A stretch of 64,000 nt of DNA from Deferribacterales bacterium Deferri_01 (GTDB lineage Bacteria; Chrysiogenota; Deferribacteres; Deferribacterales; Geovibrionaceae): the NCBI GenBank assembly GCA_001603805.1, contig LUZY01000009.1:1-64000 (forward strand), in the 5' to 3' direction. Numbering within the stretch: the first letter of the stretch is position 1; each line of letters starts with the position of its first letter. The notes beneath the pieces were generated by a model that saw nothing but the letters and a program-made list of their open reading frames with translations, was not told the origin of the DNA and did no database searches. Shown here piece by piece: positions 7,032-15,195 of this stretch. Position numbers and translations under genes: made by a program.

Positions 7032-9175
7032 CACACAAGAAGATTGTTCGCCTGATGGATATTCAGGACAAAATGATAAAAAACGGCGTTACTGCCGGTC
7101 TGGAAAAGGTGCATAAGGCATATGTTTATGCTGCGCAGAAGCACCGAGGACAGCTCCGCCAGAGCGGAGAACCATATCTCTCTCACCCGCTGAATGTTGC
7201 TTACATCCTTGCTGAAATGAATATGGATGTGGATACTGTTATCGGCGGCCTCCTCCACGATACTCTTGAGGATACGGATGCGACATACGAAGAAGTGGCG
7301 TCGCTTTTCGGGGAGGATGTGGCGTTTATCGTCAATGGTGTCTCCAAGATAGGTCAGATAGAGTTCAAGTCCAAAGAGGAAAAGCAGGCTGAGAACTTCC
7401 GTAAAATGCTTGTTTCAATGTCGAAAGACGTCCGTGTAATTCTTATCAAACTCGCCGACAGGCTTCACAATATAAGCACTCTTGACTCTCTCCGGCAGGA
7501 AAAACAAGAGCGCATTGCTCAGGAAACCATGGATATCTACGCACCCCTCGCCCACAGGCTTGGGATAGCATGGATTAAGTGGGAGCTTGAGGACCGCTGT
7601 TTCCGCATTCTCAACCCTAAAATGTATTACGAAATCTATGAAAAGGTTAAGTACAAACGCGGTGAGCGTGAACAATACCTTATGGAAGTAATGCAGAAGA
7701 TTATGAAGGAACTTGAGGTCAACGGAATCAAGGCTGAGATTCAGGGCAGACCCAAGCACTTTTACAGCATCTACAACAAGATGGTGAAGAAAGGGGCAAG
7801 CTTTGAGGAGATTTATGATCTCCTTGCCCTTAGGATCATGGTGGACAACGTGCCCCAGTGCTATGCGGTGATGGGTATAATCCATAATATCTGGAAGCCT
7901 ATTCAGTCAAGATTTAAGGACTATATCGCAATGCAGAAGTCCAACCTTTACCAGTCTCTCCACACCACCGTTGTGGGACCTAAAGGAATGGCTGTCGAGT
8001 TTCAGATCAGAACCCACGAGATGCACAAGGTTGCCGAAGAGGGTATCGCCGCCCACTGGAAATATAAGGAAGGCAAAGTATTTGACCCGCAGGAGGACAA
8101 AACCTTCCGCTGGCTCAGAGGGCTTCTTGAACAGCATGATCTTAAGCGTCCCATCGACCTTGTGGAGGCTCTTAAGGAAGATATTCTGCCTACGCAGATC
8201 TATGTTTTCACCCCGAAGGGTGATGTTGTGGAACTGCCTGTGGGGTCTACTCCCATAGATTTTGCTTACTCAATCCATACAGATATAGGAAACATGTGTA
8301 CCGGCGCAAAGGTTGACGGACGCATGGTGCCTCTGAAATACCGCCTGCGCAATGGTGACAGAGTCACTGTTCTTACCTCTCCCAACCATAAGCCAAGCCG
8401 TGACTGGCTCGGTTTTGTGAAGACAAGCAGAGCAAAGGTCAGAATACGCAACTTCATCAGGAAGGAAGAGCGTGACAGGGCTCTGGCTCAGGGTATCGAC
8501 TTCCTCGACAGGGAGTTCAAACAATATTTTCTTGATTATCGTGAGATCTTTAACAAGGAAGCTAATGTCCGTAAAATTGCTTCTCATTTCAAGCTTAAAG
8601 ATCTTGAAGATATATATGTTGCTGTTGGGTTCGGCAGGGTTTCACCGAGACAGATTGTTCATAATTTTGTTGAAGTTAAGGACAAAAAGAAAGACTCAGT
8701 CGGGAGTATGGAAGCTCCTGCTCCTAAGAAGAGTGAAGAGCCTTTTGTTATAGACGGCATAGATGATGTCCTTGTAAAGGTGGCGAAATGCTGCATGCCT
8801 CTGCCCGGAGATGATATTATCGGGTACATTTCAAGAGGAAGGGGTATAGTAATTCACAAGAAGGACTGCGAAAACATAGTCAACGGAAGTATAAATGAAG
8901 AAAGACTCACACCTGTTCAATGGAGCGATAAAAGGGTATTCAGAATGCCTGTTGCTATTAAGACAGTGGTGATCGACCGTCCCGGTGTGCTTTTTGATAT
9001 AGCCAATATTATGAAGGAAATGGGGATTAATATCTCAAACCTTTCTTCCGGCAAGGCTCCTGACGGGCTTTCCAAGCAGGATTTTACAATAGAGGTTCAG
9101 GATAAAAAGGAACTGAAAACGGTCGTGAATAAGCTCCGCAATATTGACGGCGTGCAGGAAGTGCGGACAAATTAA
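7028..9175 (+). CDS. rel: Rel/SpoT family (p)ppGpp synthetase/hydrolase
   Basis: This protein makes and degrades (p)ppGpp, the stringent-response alarmone. The 715 residues show the long RSH arrangement: an HD hydrolase domain with LLHDTLEDT at 75-83, the synthetase domain (about 240-350, including FKDYIAMQKSNLYQSLHTT), TGS (about 390-450), a zinc-finger-like CC motif in KVAKCCMPLPGD and a C-terminal ACT domain (about 645-715). HD residues H77 and D78 are intact, so both activities are expected; it appears to be the single bifunctional enzyme type found in most non-gammaproteobacteria. It is translationally coupled to recJ upstream. Confidence 0.96.
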   Translation: MTHKKIVRLMDIQDKMIKNGVTAGLEKVHKAYVYAAQKHRGQLRQSGEPYLSHPLNVAYILAEMNMDVDTVIGGLLHDTLEDTDATYEEVASLFGEDVAFIVNGVSKIGQIEFKSKEEKQAENFRKMLVSMSKDVRVILIKLADRLHNISTLDSLRQEKQERIAQETMDIYAPLAHRLGIAWIKWELEDRCFRILNPKMYYEIYEKVKYKRGEREQYLMEVMQKIMKELEVNGIKAEIQGRPKHFYSIYNKMVKKGASFEEIYDLLALRIMVDNVPQCYAVMGIIHNIWKPIQSRFKDYIAMQKSNLYQSLHTTVVGPKGMAVEFQIRTHEMHKVAEEGIAAHWKYKEGKVFDPQEDKTFRWLRGLLEQHDLKRPIDLVEALKEDILPTQIYVFTPKGDVVELPVGSTPIDFAYSIHTDIGNMCTGAKVDGRMVPLKYRLRNGDRVTVLTSPNHKPSRDWLGFVKTSRAKVRIRNFIRKEERDRALAQGIDFLDREFKQYFLDYREIFNKEANVRKIASHFKLKDLEDIYVAVGFGRVSPRQIVHNFVEVKDKKKDSVGSMEAPAPKKSEEPFVIDGIDDVLVKVAKCCMPLPGDDIIGYISRGRGIVIHKKDCENIVNGSINEERLTPVQWSDKRVFRMPVAIKTVVIDRPGVLFDIANIMKEMGINISNLSSGKAPDGLSKQDFTIEVQDKKELKTVVNKLRNIDGVQEVRTN

Positions 9176-9291
9176 GATCCGCATTTTTCTGAACGAATAT
9201 TTTTGGCGGACACAAAAATATCCGCTGAAATTTCTTCCAGGAAATCTTTTTCAAAAATTATTGATTTGTTTAAGGAAAAAGGGACAAAACC

Positions 9292-9332
9292 GCCTGCGGA
9301 AGAGAGCCGCAGGCAGAGTTAAATGTCTGTGA
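9292..9332 (-). terminator. Hairpin terminator between rel and rpmB
   Basis: A perfect 8-bp stem, GCCTGCGG with CCGCAGGC around a 7-base loop (9292-9314), lies between the convergent rel and rpmB ends. On the minus strand it is followed by a T-rich run a few bases away, so it most likely ends rpmB, and perhaps rel too. Confidence 0.7.
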
Positions 9333-9521
9333 TTAGGCTTTCTGAACTTTGCCTGCTTTAAGGCATTTTGTGCAGACTTTTTTCCTGACAACCTGTCCGT
9401 CTTCAATAACTCTCATCTTATGAACGTTGGGAAGGAAAACCCTTCTCGTAACGTTGTGAGCGTGGCTTATGTTGTGACCGAACATTGGTCCTTTACCGCA
9501 AACCTCACATCTTCTGGCCAT
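9333..9521 (-). CDS. rpmB: 50S ribosomal protein L28
   Basis: A 62-residue ribosomal protein of the large subunit. The N terminus [15 protein letters not shown] and the Arg-rich middle (THNVTRR-like) are typical of L28. It is the zinc-binding type, with two CxxC pairs: Cys5/Cys8 and Cys50/Cys53. The start is preceded by a GGAGG-like site. It is monocistronic. The 597 bases upstream are non-coding and contain the tandem repeat array, so its promoter must lie within about 100 bases of the start or inside the repeats. Confidence 0.97.
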   Translation of the reverse strand: MARRCEVCGKGPMFGHNISHAHNVTRRVFLPNVHKMRVIEDGQVVRKKVCTKCLKAGKVQKA

Positions 9522-9666
9522 GTTAATCCTCCGAATGTATGATAATTCTAAACCTTATACAATATTCAATGGTCTTGATCTAAAGAGCTTGAAATGCTAA
9601 CATAACCCATATACCTGATCAAGAGTTTTTTTGCTTGTCAGTGCTTTTTTCGTGGGAAACGTAAAT

Positions 9667-9760
9667 GTTCCCACGGATGGGAACACGCCGTGCGTAGCGA
9701 AGCCCTGCTTTGCAGGGTGCGAGCGTGTGGGTTAAAAACACAGAAAGTGTTTTTTAACCC
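9667..9760. repeat. Three-hairpin repeat element, copy B
   Basis: The hairpins are GTTCCC/GGGAAC, CCCTGC-TTT-GCAGGG inside ACACGC/GCGTGT, and GGGTTAAAAACAC with GTGTTTTTTAACCC. Compared with copy A, the stems have changed on both sides while the linkers are conserved. Confidence 0.88.
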
Positions 9761-9821
9761 TGTAATGACAAGCTCAAGAGTTTTTTTGCTTGTCAGTGCT
9801 TTTTTCGTGGGAAACGTAAAT

Positions 9822-9915
9822 GTTCCCATGGATGGGAACACGCCGTGCGTAGCGAAGCCCTGCTTTGCAGGGTGCGAGCGTGTGGTTTAAAAACACAGGA
9901 AGTGTTTTTTAACCC
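9822..9915. repeat. Three-hairpin repeat element, copy C
   Basis: This is the second tandem copy, nearly identical to copy B; differences include ATGGATGG for ACGGATGG and GGTTTAAAAACAC in the third stem. Confidence 0.88.
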
Positions 9916-9976
9916 TGTAAAGACAAGCTCAAGAGTTTTTTTGCTTGTCAGTGCTTTTTTCGTGGGAAACGTAAAT

Positions 9977-10024
9977 GTTCCCACGGATGGAAACACGCCG
10001 TGCGTAGCGAAGCCCTGCTTTGCA
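9977..10024. repeat. Three-hairpin repeat element, copy D (truncated)
   Basis: This copy runs from GTTCCC through the left arm of the second hairpin and stops after CCCTGCTTTGCA. The remainder of hairpin 2 and all of hairpin 3 are missing, and the first stem carries an uncompensated change (GGAAAC opposite GTTCCC). Confidence 0.85.
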
Positions 10025-10118
10025 ATGCAGGTGAAAAATGCTTGATACGTTTTTTCACTTTGGTAATTAATGCAAAATAGTATATTTATTCTAAATAATT
10101 ATTAATGAGGTTAATGTT

Positions 10119-10325
10119 ATGGAAATAACAGCGAAAACAATTATTGCGGATGTTTTGAAGGCGTGTCCATCATCGGTGGAAGTTTTTGATAAATTTAATA
10201 TGGGCTGCATGAGCTGCATGGGTGTTGCTAATGAAAGTATAGAAAAGGGCTCTCGTATGCACGGACTTGATCCTGATGAAGTTGTGGCGGAACTTGTTAA
10301 GTTTGTTGCCGACTGCAAATCATAA
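10119..10325 (+). CDS. DUF1858 protein (hybrid-cluster-associated redox disulfide family)
   Basis: A 68-residue protein matching the DUF1858/prismane-associated family: an N-terminal ITAKTIIADVLKACP helix pair, then FNMGCMSCMG with the CxxC pair Cys30/Cys33, and a DPDEVVAEL segment near the C terminus. Members occur in anaerobes, often near hybrid cluster proteins, and are proposed to be redox-active disulfide proteins; no function is established. Here it is not next to a hybrid cluster gene. A hairpin that behaves like its terminator (10364-10393) overlaps the first codon of the longest possible trmB frame. Confidence 0.9.
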   Translation: MEITAKTIIADVLKACPSSVEVFDKFNMGCMSCMGVANESIEKGSRMHGLDPDEVVAELVKFVADCKS

Positions 10326-10363
10326 GAAAACACAAACAACTATACTCTTATAGAGATTACCCG

Positions 10364-10396
10364 CACCCCCTGAACGAATATTTTCAGGGGGTGTTT
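10364..10396 (+). terminator. Hairpin after the DUF1858 gene
   Basis: A perfect 10-bp inverted repeat, CACCCCCTGA with TCAGGGGGTG, is followed by only three T residues. It probably ends the DUF1858 transcript, possibly incompletely, with read-through into trmB. Confidence 0.65.
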
Positions 10397-10426
10397 GCGC
10401 TGAACTTATTTTTCGGGAGGCTTGCT

Positions 10427-11095
10427 ATTAAAAAATTAGAACTGAATTTCCATGAAGATATATACTTATATGCAAATGACATACGCCCACAGGTGGAAAC
10501 GCTGCAAAAGTTTTCCCACGGCGGTGAGTTTGAAAGCTATGACCGGCTGAACCCTGCTGATTTTTTTCAGAATAATGCTCCGTTTAATGTTGAAATAGGC
10601 ATCGGGAACGGCGAGTTTATAAGTGCTTTTGCGGTGAGGTATCCTGAACAGAATTATATAGGCTTTGAGGTGATGAAGCGCATATTTGACAGAGCAATCA
10701 GAAAAGTGCGCTCCGCCGGAGTAAAAAACGCAAAAATAATCCATTTTGACGCAACATTCTTCGTAAGCCTGCTTGAAGACGAATGTGTGGATAACTTTTA
10801 TGTCAATTTCCCTGACCCGTGGCCGAAAAAAAAGCATAATAAACGCAGACTGCTGAAAACTTCTTTTATCGAAATCCTTGTATCAAAGCTGAAAAAAGGC
10901 GGCAGTCTGTATATGGCGACTGACCAGGTAGACTATGCGGAAGAGATTGTACAGAACCTGAAACCTGTGGAAAAACTAAAAAGTGCGTACGATACTGTAT
11001 TTATAAACGAACTTGTGGATTACCATGAAACAAAATATTACCGTAAGTTTTCGCCTGAGCTTGGCGTTTACTTTTTCAGGATGATAAAGCAATAA
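10427..11095 (+). CDS. trmB: tRNA (guanine-N7-)-methyltransferase TrmB, probable AUU start
   Basis: TrmB methylates guanine 46 in the variable loop of tRNAs with S-adenosylmethionine. The SAM-binding motif EIGIGNGEF and the tRNA-methylase signature NFPDPWPKKKH are intact, and the protein ends normally. No in-frame ATG exists before the conserved core. The farthest upstream candidate, GTG at 10391, lies inside the terminator-like stem without a ribosome binding site. GGGAGG ends exactly 6 bases before an in-frame ATT at 10427, which gives 222 residues starting IKKLELNF. AUU initiation, as in infC, is the simplest reading. The function call is firm; the start is inference. Confidence 0.85.
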   Translation: MKKLELNFHEDIYLYANDIRPQVETLQKFSHGGEFESYDRLNPADFFQNNAPFNVEIGIGNGEFISAFAVRYPEQNYIGFEVMKRIFDRAIRKVRSAGVKNAKIIHFDATFFVSLLEDECVDNFYVNFPDPWPKKKHNKRRLLKTSFIEILVSKLKKGGSLYMATDQVDYAEEIVQNLKPVEKLKSAYDTVFINELVDYHETKYYRKFSPELGVYFFRMIKQ

Positions 11096-11115
11096 TAAAT
11101 TTTCCGGAGGGTCTG

Positions 11116-12348
11116 ATGAGGTTTTTTCTCGCACTGCTGATTCTTTTTGTTTTTTCCGCTGCACATGCAAAGGAATATCTCTTTGTTGAAATTAACGGAG
11201 TAATCAGCGGATACACTGAGAAATATATTGAACAGTCCCTCAAAAAAGCTGTAGATGCTGACGGAGTGCTTGTGATCAAGCTGGATACTCCGGGCGGAGT
11301 CCTTGATTCCACAAGGAAAATCGTGCAGATTATCCTTGAAAGTGATACCCCTGTGGTTACTTTTGTCTCACCGCAGGGGGCACGGGCGGGCTCTGCCGGA
11401 ACATTTATTACTCTTGCCTCCCACTATGCGGCAATGACTGAAGGAAGCAACATTGGCGCTGCTCATCCTGTCAATGTTACCGGACAGAATATAGAGGGAG
11501 AACTTGGGAAAAAAATTGAGAATGATACTGTTGCTTTTATCCGCTCTATAGCAGAAAAACGGGGCAGGAATCTTGATATATCAGTTCAGATGGTTACAAA
11601 CTCTTTGAGCCTTACTTCACAGGAAGCTCTGGAGGCCGGAATAATTGATGCTGTGGTGAACAGCGATGATGAACTTATTGCTCTTCTGGCTGAAAAATAC
11701 GGCGAGCAGACATCAAGAACCTACCTTGAACCCACTGTTCTTCAACGGGTTGCTTTTTTTCTGAGCGACCCGAACATACTGATGCTTCTTCTTTTTATAG
11801 GTATAGGCGCCATATTTCTTGAGTTTAAGATGCCGGGAACTTTTGTTTTTGCGGGGATAGGAGCATGTGCAATTCTTCTTTTTCTCATGGGTATTAACAT
11901 CATACCGGTGAACTGGCTTGGTCTGTTGCTGATTATCGCAGGTTTTGCACTGATTATTGCTGAGGTTTTTATACCAAGCTTCGGACTTTTGACACTTGGA
12001 GCTGTGGTTTCCCTCGGTTTCGGGATGTATCTGCTTTTCAGCAGGGAGGGAAATGTGGGCATAAGTGTTTCCTGGGGCATGATAATGGGTGTGCTTGTAA
12101 CAGTTCTGTTTGTAGTCGGGCTTATAGGCAGACTGCTTGTCAGAGATTTCCTCTCCAAACCGACAACGGGAGCAGAAGGGATGATAGGCGAAGCTGGTAC
12201 AGTAACATCATGGAACGGAAATTCTGGAAAAGTATTTGTACATGGAGAAATATGGAATGCCGAATCAGAATCGGTTTTTGATAAAAATGATAAAGTGAGA
12301 ATCATTGAAATTAAGGGGATGGTGATAAAAGTTGAGCGATCAGAATAG
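11116..12348 (+). CDS. NfeD-family membrane serine protease (ClpP-class, long form)
   Basis: Long-form NfeD proteins are membrane-anchored proteases that in characterised cases cleave stomatin-like partners. A signal peptide (about residues 1-18, ending AHA) precedes a ClpP-like domain, with the nucleophile expected at Ser93 in ARAGSAGTF and the general-base lysine at Lys132 or Lys133. Several membrane helices follow (about 210-340), then a C-terminal OB-like NfeD domain (about 350-410). At 410 residues it is full length. The usual neighbour, a slipin/SPFH gene, is absent; the next gene, of the DUF493 family, overlaps its 3' end by 17 bases and is probably cotranscribed. Confidence 0.92.
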   Translation: MRFFLALLILFVFSAAHAKEYLFVEINGVISGYTEKYIEQSLKKAVDADGVLVIKLDTPGGVLDSTRKIVQIILESDTPVVTFVSPQGARAGSAGTFITLASHYAAMTEGSNIGAAHPVNVTGQNIEGELGKKIENDTVAFIRSIAEKRGRNLDISVQMVTNSLSLTSQEALEAGIIDAVVNSDDELIALLAEKYGEQTSRTYLEPTVLQRVAFFLSDPNILMLLLFIGIGAIFLEFKMPGTFVFAGIGACAILLFLMGINIIPVNWLGLLLIIAGFALIIAEVFIPSFGLLTLGAVVSLGFGMYLLFSREGNVGISVSWGMIMGVLVTVLFVVGLIGRLLVRDFLSKPTTGAEGMIGEAGTVTSWNGNSGKVFVHGEIWNAESESVFDKNDKVRIIEIKGMVIKVERSE

Positions 12349-12592
12349 CTTTAAAGAAATGGAATACCCCGCCAGATTTACTTATAAAATGATGGGGGAT
12401 GATACGGAATCTTTCAGAGACAGTGTTAACGCAGTGTTTGTAATGAAAGAGGTTTTCGAAACTCAGGAAAGGAAGAGCAGCAGCGGAAAATACGTGTCAA
12501 TATCTGTCACTGTTGATGTTGAGGATTACCGTGAGTTAAGGAGCATCTACGAAATGATCAGTCAGATAGAAGGGCTGAAATATCATCTATAA
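12332..12592 (+). CDS. DUF493 (YbeD-like) family protein
   Basis: An 86-residue protein with the ACT-like DUF493 pattern: YPARFTYKMMG at the start, an SSSGKYVSISVTVDVED strand pair and a C-terminal YEMISQIEGLKYHL. E. coli YbeD is structurally related to ACT domains and is suspected to be regulatory; the role is not known. The start appears to be TTG, placed after GGTGAT and overlapping the nfeD 3' end by 17 bases. A hairpin follows the stop codon. Confidence 0.85.
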   Translation: MSDQNSFKEMEYPARFTYKMMGDDTESFRDSVNAVFVMKEVFETQERKSSSGKYVSISVTVDVEDYRELRSIYEMISQIEGLKYHL

Positions 12593-12600
12593 AAATACAA

Positions 12601-12628
12601 TTCCCGCAGCGGTTTTAAGCTGCGGGAA
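12601..12628 (+). terminator. Hairpin after the nfeD-DUF493 pair
   Basis: The perfect 10-bp inverted repeat TTCCCGCAGC/GCTGCGGGAA lies 9 bases after the DUF493 stop. There is no immediate T-run, so termination efficiency is uncertain. Confidence 0.6.
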
Positions 12629-12836
12629 AGCCTCTGTTAAACCATATCTTTTTTTGTCCGTTTTTTGATCTTATTGTCAGTTATAAACTAGCTTGCGTTT
12701 TATTGTTGATATGTTGTCCTAGGTACAAAAAATTCTATTTTACCGTAATTTATAAAAGATTTTATATGGCTTGCAAAATATCTTAAAAAAATTTATTTTA
12801 CACAATGGCTATTTTATAAAGGCGTTATGGTGAGCT

Positions 12837-14633
12837 ATGGCTATTTTCTATAAAATTTATAAGGGGCTTGAAAAAAACATTTTCAACACCCTTACCCGAA
12901 AGATTTTCGGCAACATTCTGGGTATTGTCTGTTTCCAGATTCTTCTGATGACCGGCTTTACTTTCTATCAGCGCAGCAGTATTCACAGTCTGCTCTCGGC
13001 GGAGGATCCGGCACTGGCTGACAGCATAAGCGGTGCAATCGTCAACCAGAGTTTTTACCACATTCTGTTTTTTGCTGTTTTCTCCATAATTGCCGCAGTG
13101 CTTACTGCTGTCTTTATGCGGATGCTTATCGTTAAACCTGTCAAAAGGCTTTCCACTCTGCTTGAAGAGGTAAGCGAAGGTGAGGGTGATCTCTCTCTTG
13201 ATATGCCCCGGCTGACTTATGATGAAATGAGCGACCTAGCCGGGAACTTTAACAAGTTTATGGAGAAACTCCGGGAGATAATCAGGCATGTCAGAGTCCT
13301 CGGAGTGAATATTGGCGTTGAGTCTGCTAAGGTCGTTAAAAATGTTGATGCAGCATCCAAAGACGCTAAGGTGCAGGACGAGCTTGCCAACACGGTTTTT
13401 CAGGAGAGCGAAAAAGTAACGGACGCCATAGAAACCGTTGCTGCAAATTCAGTGCAGATAAGCACAACCACAGTAAACAACCTTTCCCATGCAAAGGAAT
13501 CCTACGGAGAGCTTGAGCATGTCACAGAAAAAATACAGGAAGTAAGCGTGATGATTACCTCGTTCCTCACCACGGTCAACAGCCTTGCGGAGAACTCACG
13601 GCATATCAGAACAGTAGTCTCTCTTATTGAGGATATATCAGACCAGACGAACCTTCTCGCCCTTAATGCGGCTATTGAGGCAGCAAGGGCAGGAGAAGCA
13701 GGCAGAGGCTTTGCTGTTGTAGCAGATGAGGTGCGTAAGCTGGCAGAACGGGTAAAAACCGCCACGGAAGAGATTTCTAAAAATATTGACAGTATAGTAG
13801 GGCAGGTTCAGAACACAGCCACGCAGACTGAAACGATAAATGATCACATGGGACTTACGAAAGATGTTGTGGAGCGTACATCAGTGAAGTTTATGTCCAT
13901 GGTGACTGATTTCGAGCAGACCTCCGCAGGCTTGCAGAATATTTCAACTTCGCTTGACGATCTCACAAAGGTAAATGAGAGGATAAATGAGAATGTTTCT
14001 GATATTCACCGCATAGCCAATGAGGTGACTCATCGTATGGAGGACTCCAAATACTCAACTGATGATCTGAACGGCAAGATAGAGATAATTCAGGAACTCG
14101 TTTCACGGTTTAAAATAGGCAAAGGAACTTTTGAACAGATAATTCTTAAAGCATCAGAATACAGGGACACTCTGGAAGCAAGGCTGGCCTCCCATGCGGC
14201 ACAGGGGCAGAATATTTTTGACAGAAATTACCGCCCGATAAAAGACACAGAACCGCAAAAGTATTCCACAGACTATGATAAGAAGGTTGAGGGTGAATTT
14301 CAGAAGATTTACGATGATGTTCTTAAGGATGTGAAAGGATGTATTTTTTCTTTGTGTGTTGATACAAACGGTTATGCACCTACCCACAACAGCAAATATT
14401 CCAAACCCCTTACCGGAAACCATGAGACAGATGTTCTCACCAGCAGGGATAAAAGGTTATTTAATGACCATACAGGTTCAAGAGCGGCTAAGAATACGAA
14501 AAGGTTTCTTTTACAGGCGTATGTCCGTGACACAGGAGAGGTTATAAACGACCTCTCACTGCCGATATACGTTAACGGAAAGCACTGGGGAGCTTTCAGG
14601 CTGGGGTTTGACCCTGCTGTTCTTGCTGACTGA
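12837..14633 (+). CDS. Methyl-accepting chemotaxis protein with C-terminal cytoplasmic sensor-like domain
   Basis: A chemoreceptor of 598 residues. Two membrane helices (about 25-44 and 73-97) enclose only about 28 periplasmic residues, too few for a ligand-binding domain. HAMP follows (about 95-150), then the methyl-accepting signalling coiled coil, with its hairpin tip around 281-305 ([20 protein letters not shown]). Unusually, about 150 residues follow the coiled coil. They contain [20 protein letters not shown] and a WGAFRLGF segment, a Cache/PAS-like sensor arrangement I recall at the C terminus of some other MCPs. Sensing is therefore probably cytoplasmic. The gene converges on gmhB with a 38-base overlap of the 3' ends. 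No CheW-binding pentapeptide for CheR is seen at the end. Confidence 0.93.
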   Translation: MAIFYKIYKGLEKNIFNTLTRKIFGNILGIVCFQILLMTGFTFYQRSSIHSLLSAEDPALADSISGAIVNQSFYHILFFAVFSIIAAVLTAVFMRMLIVKPVKRLSTLLEEVSEGEGDLSLDMPRLTYDEMSDLAGNFNKFMEKLREIIRHVRVLGVNIGVESAKVVKNVDAASKDAKVQDELANTVFQESEKVTDAIETVAANSVQISTTTVNNLSHAKESYGELEHVTEKIQEVSVMITSFLTTVNSLAENSRHIRTVVSLIEDISDQTNLLALNAAIEAARAGEAGRGFAVVADEVRKLAERVKTATEEISKNIDSIVGQVQNTATQTETINDHMGLTKDVVERTSVKFMSMVTDFEQTSAGLQNISTSLDDLTKVNERINENVSDIHRIANEVTHRMEDSKYSTDDLNGKIEIIQELVSRFKIGKGTFEQIILKASEYRDTLEARLASHAAQGQNIFDRNYRPIKDTEPQKYSTDYDKKVEGEFQKIYDDVLKDVKGCIFSLCVDTNGYAPTHNSKYSKPLTGNHETDVLTSRDKRLFNDHTGSRAAKNTKRFLLQAYVRDTGEVINDLSLPIYVNGKHWGAFRLGFDPAVLAD

Positions 14634-15195
14634 TCTTAAGTATATCCAGCACAGCAAGGAGAAGGTTGTCTGTGATGATATCCGCACCGTCGGGGTTGTT
14701 TTCTGCTTCACGCAGCCCGTATCCTGTCTTTACGAGGTATGTGCGGCATCCGGTTTTTTTACCCAGTTTAATATCGCTCATTTTGTCGCCGATGATAAAC
14801 ATTCTGCTTTTGTCAATGGGCAGGTCTTTCACTGCTTTGTCCACCATACCTGTACGGGGTTTACGGCAGTCGCAGTCTACGGCGTATCTGGGGTCTTTGG
14901 ATGATGTATGGTGCGGGCAGTAATAAACTGCATCCAGCCTTGCACCGCCCTTTGCCAGCTCGGAGCGCATTTTTGCATGGAGAGTTTCCACGTTGTCCTC
15001 GCCGAAATATCCTCTGCCCACCCCTGCCTGATTTGTGAGGACTATTACCAGAAAACCGTGTTCATTGAGAAGCCTTATGGACTGCGGAACAAAAGGGTAA
15101 AGATTAAAGTTGTCGGGATGGTCTATGTATCCTGCTTCGATATTAATTGTGCCGTCACGGTCAATAAAAACTGCGGGAAACCTTTCCATTTTCAT
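14596..15195 (-). CDS. gmhB: D-glycero-D-manno-heptose 1,7-bisphosphate 7-phosphatase
   Basis: GmhB removes the 7-phosphate in the ADP-heptose pathway that supplies lipopolysaccharide inner core. It is a HAD phosphatase: the nucleophile/acid pair is Asp12/Asp14 in DRDGT, the Thr motif is LTNQ (residues 53-56), and IIGDKMSD supplies the metal-binding aspartates. The GmhB-type zinc loop is present as Cys93, His95, Cys108 and Cys110. At 199 residues it is slightly longer than E. coli GmhB, with a Gln-rich tail lying in the region of overlap with the MCP gene. It is the last gene of a minus-strand lipid A/core operon and overlaps the acyltransferase gene before it by 35 bases. Confidence 0.92.
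   Translation of the reverse strand: MKMERFPAVFIDRDGTINIEAGYIDHPDNFNLYPFVPQSIRLLNEHGFLVIVLTNQAGVGRGYFGEDNVETLHAKMRSELAKGGARLDAVYYCPHHTSSKDPRYAVDCDCRKPRTGMVDKAVKDLPIDKSRMFIIGDKMSDIKLGKKTGCRTYLVKTGYGLREAENNPDGADIITDNLLLAVLDILKISQQEQQGQTPA

Larger units (their letters stand above)
9620..10024. repeat. 155-bp tandem repeats, two full units and one partial
   Basis: The sequence beginning AAGAGTTTTTTTGCTTGTCA recurs at 9621, 9776 and 9931, a period of exactly 155 bases with only scattered substitutions. Each unit contains an inverted repeat CGTGGGAA/TTCCCACG, then the three-hairpin element. The third unit breaks off after CCCTGCTTTGCA. The same hairpin element occurs as a single copy upstream of argJ. 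Confidence 0.96.
9522..10118. other. 597-base non-coding interval containing the tandem repeat array
   Basis: No gene is supported here. The interval separates the divergent rpmB and DUF1858 genes. It contains about 100 bases of AT-rich sequence next to rpmB, the repeat array (9620-10024) and a final AT-rich stretch that should hold the DUF1858 promoter. Several long open frames occur on both strands inside the array only because the period, 155, is not a multiple of three and the unit has few stops. Confidence 0.9.

Noticed and set aside
6417-7034. 205-codon minus-strand frame inside recJ
   Set aside because: It lies opposite the well-conserved recJ sequence and has no ribosome binding site or recognisable domain. 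It is a shadow of the real gene, like other long antisense frames here (for example 34971-35576 and 37773-38354).
9638-10045. Repeated 66-67-codon open frames on both strands inside the tandem repeat array
   Set aside because: They repeat with the 155-bp period and are explained by it. They have no ribosome binding sites, and the hairpin structure accounts for the conservation better than coding does.
9189-10384. Identical 15-mer CTGAACGAATATTTT at 9189-9203 and 10370-10384
   Set aside because: The surroundings differ (the second is the loop and part of the stem of a terminator), and the match does not extend, so it is not supported as a repeat family.
10391-10426. GTG at 10391 as the trmB start
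   Set aside because: It is in the right arm of a terminator stem, has no ribosome binding site and adds residues (FALNLFFGRLA) not expected in TrmB.
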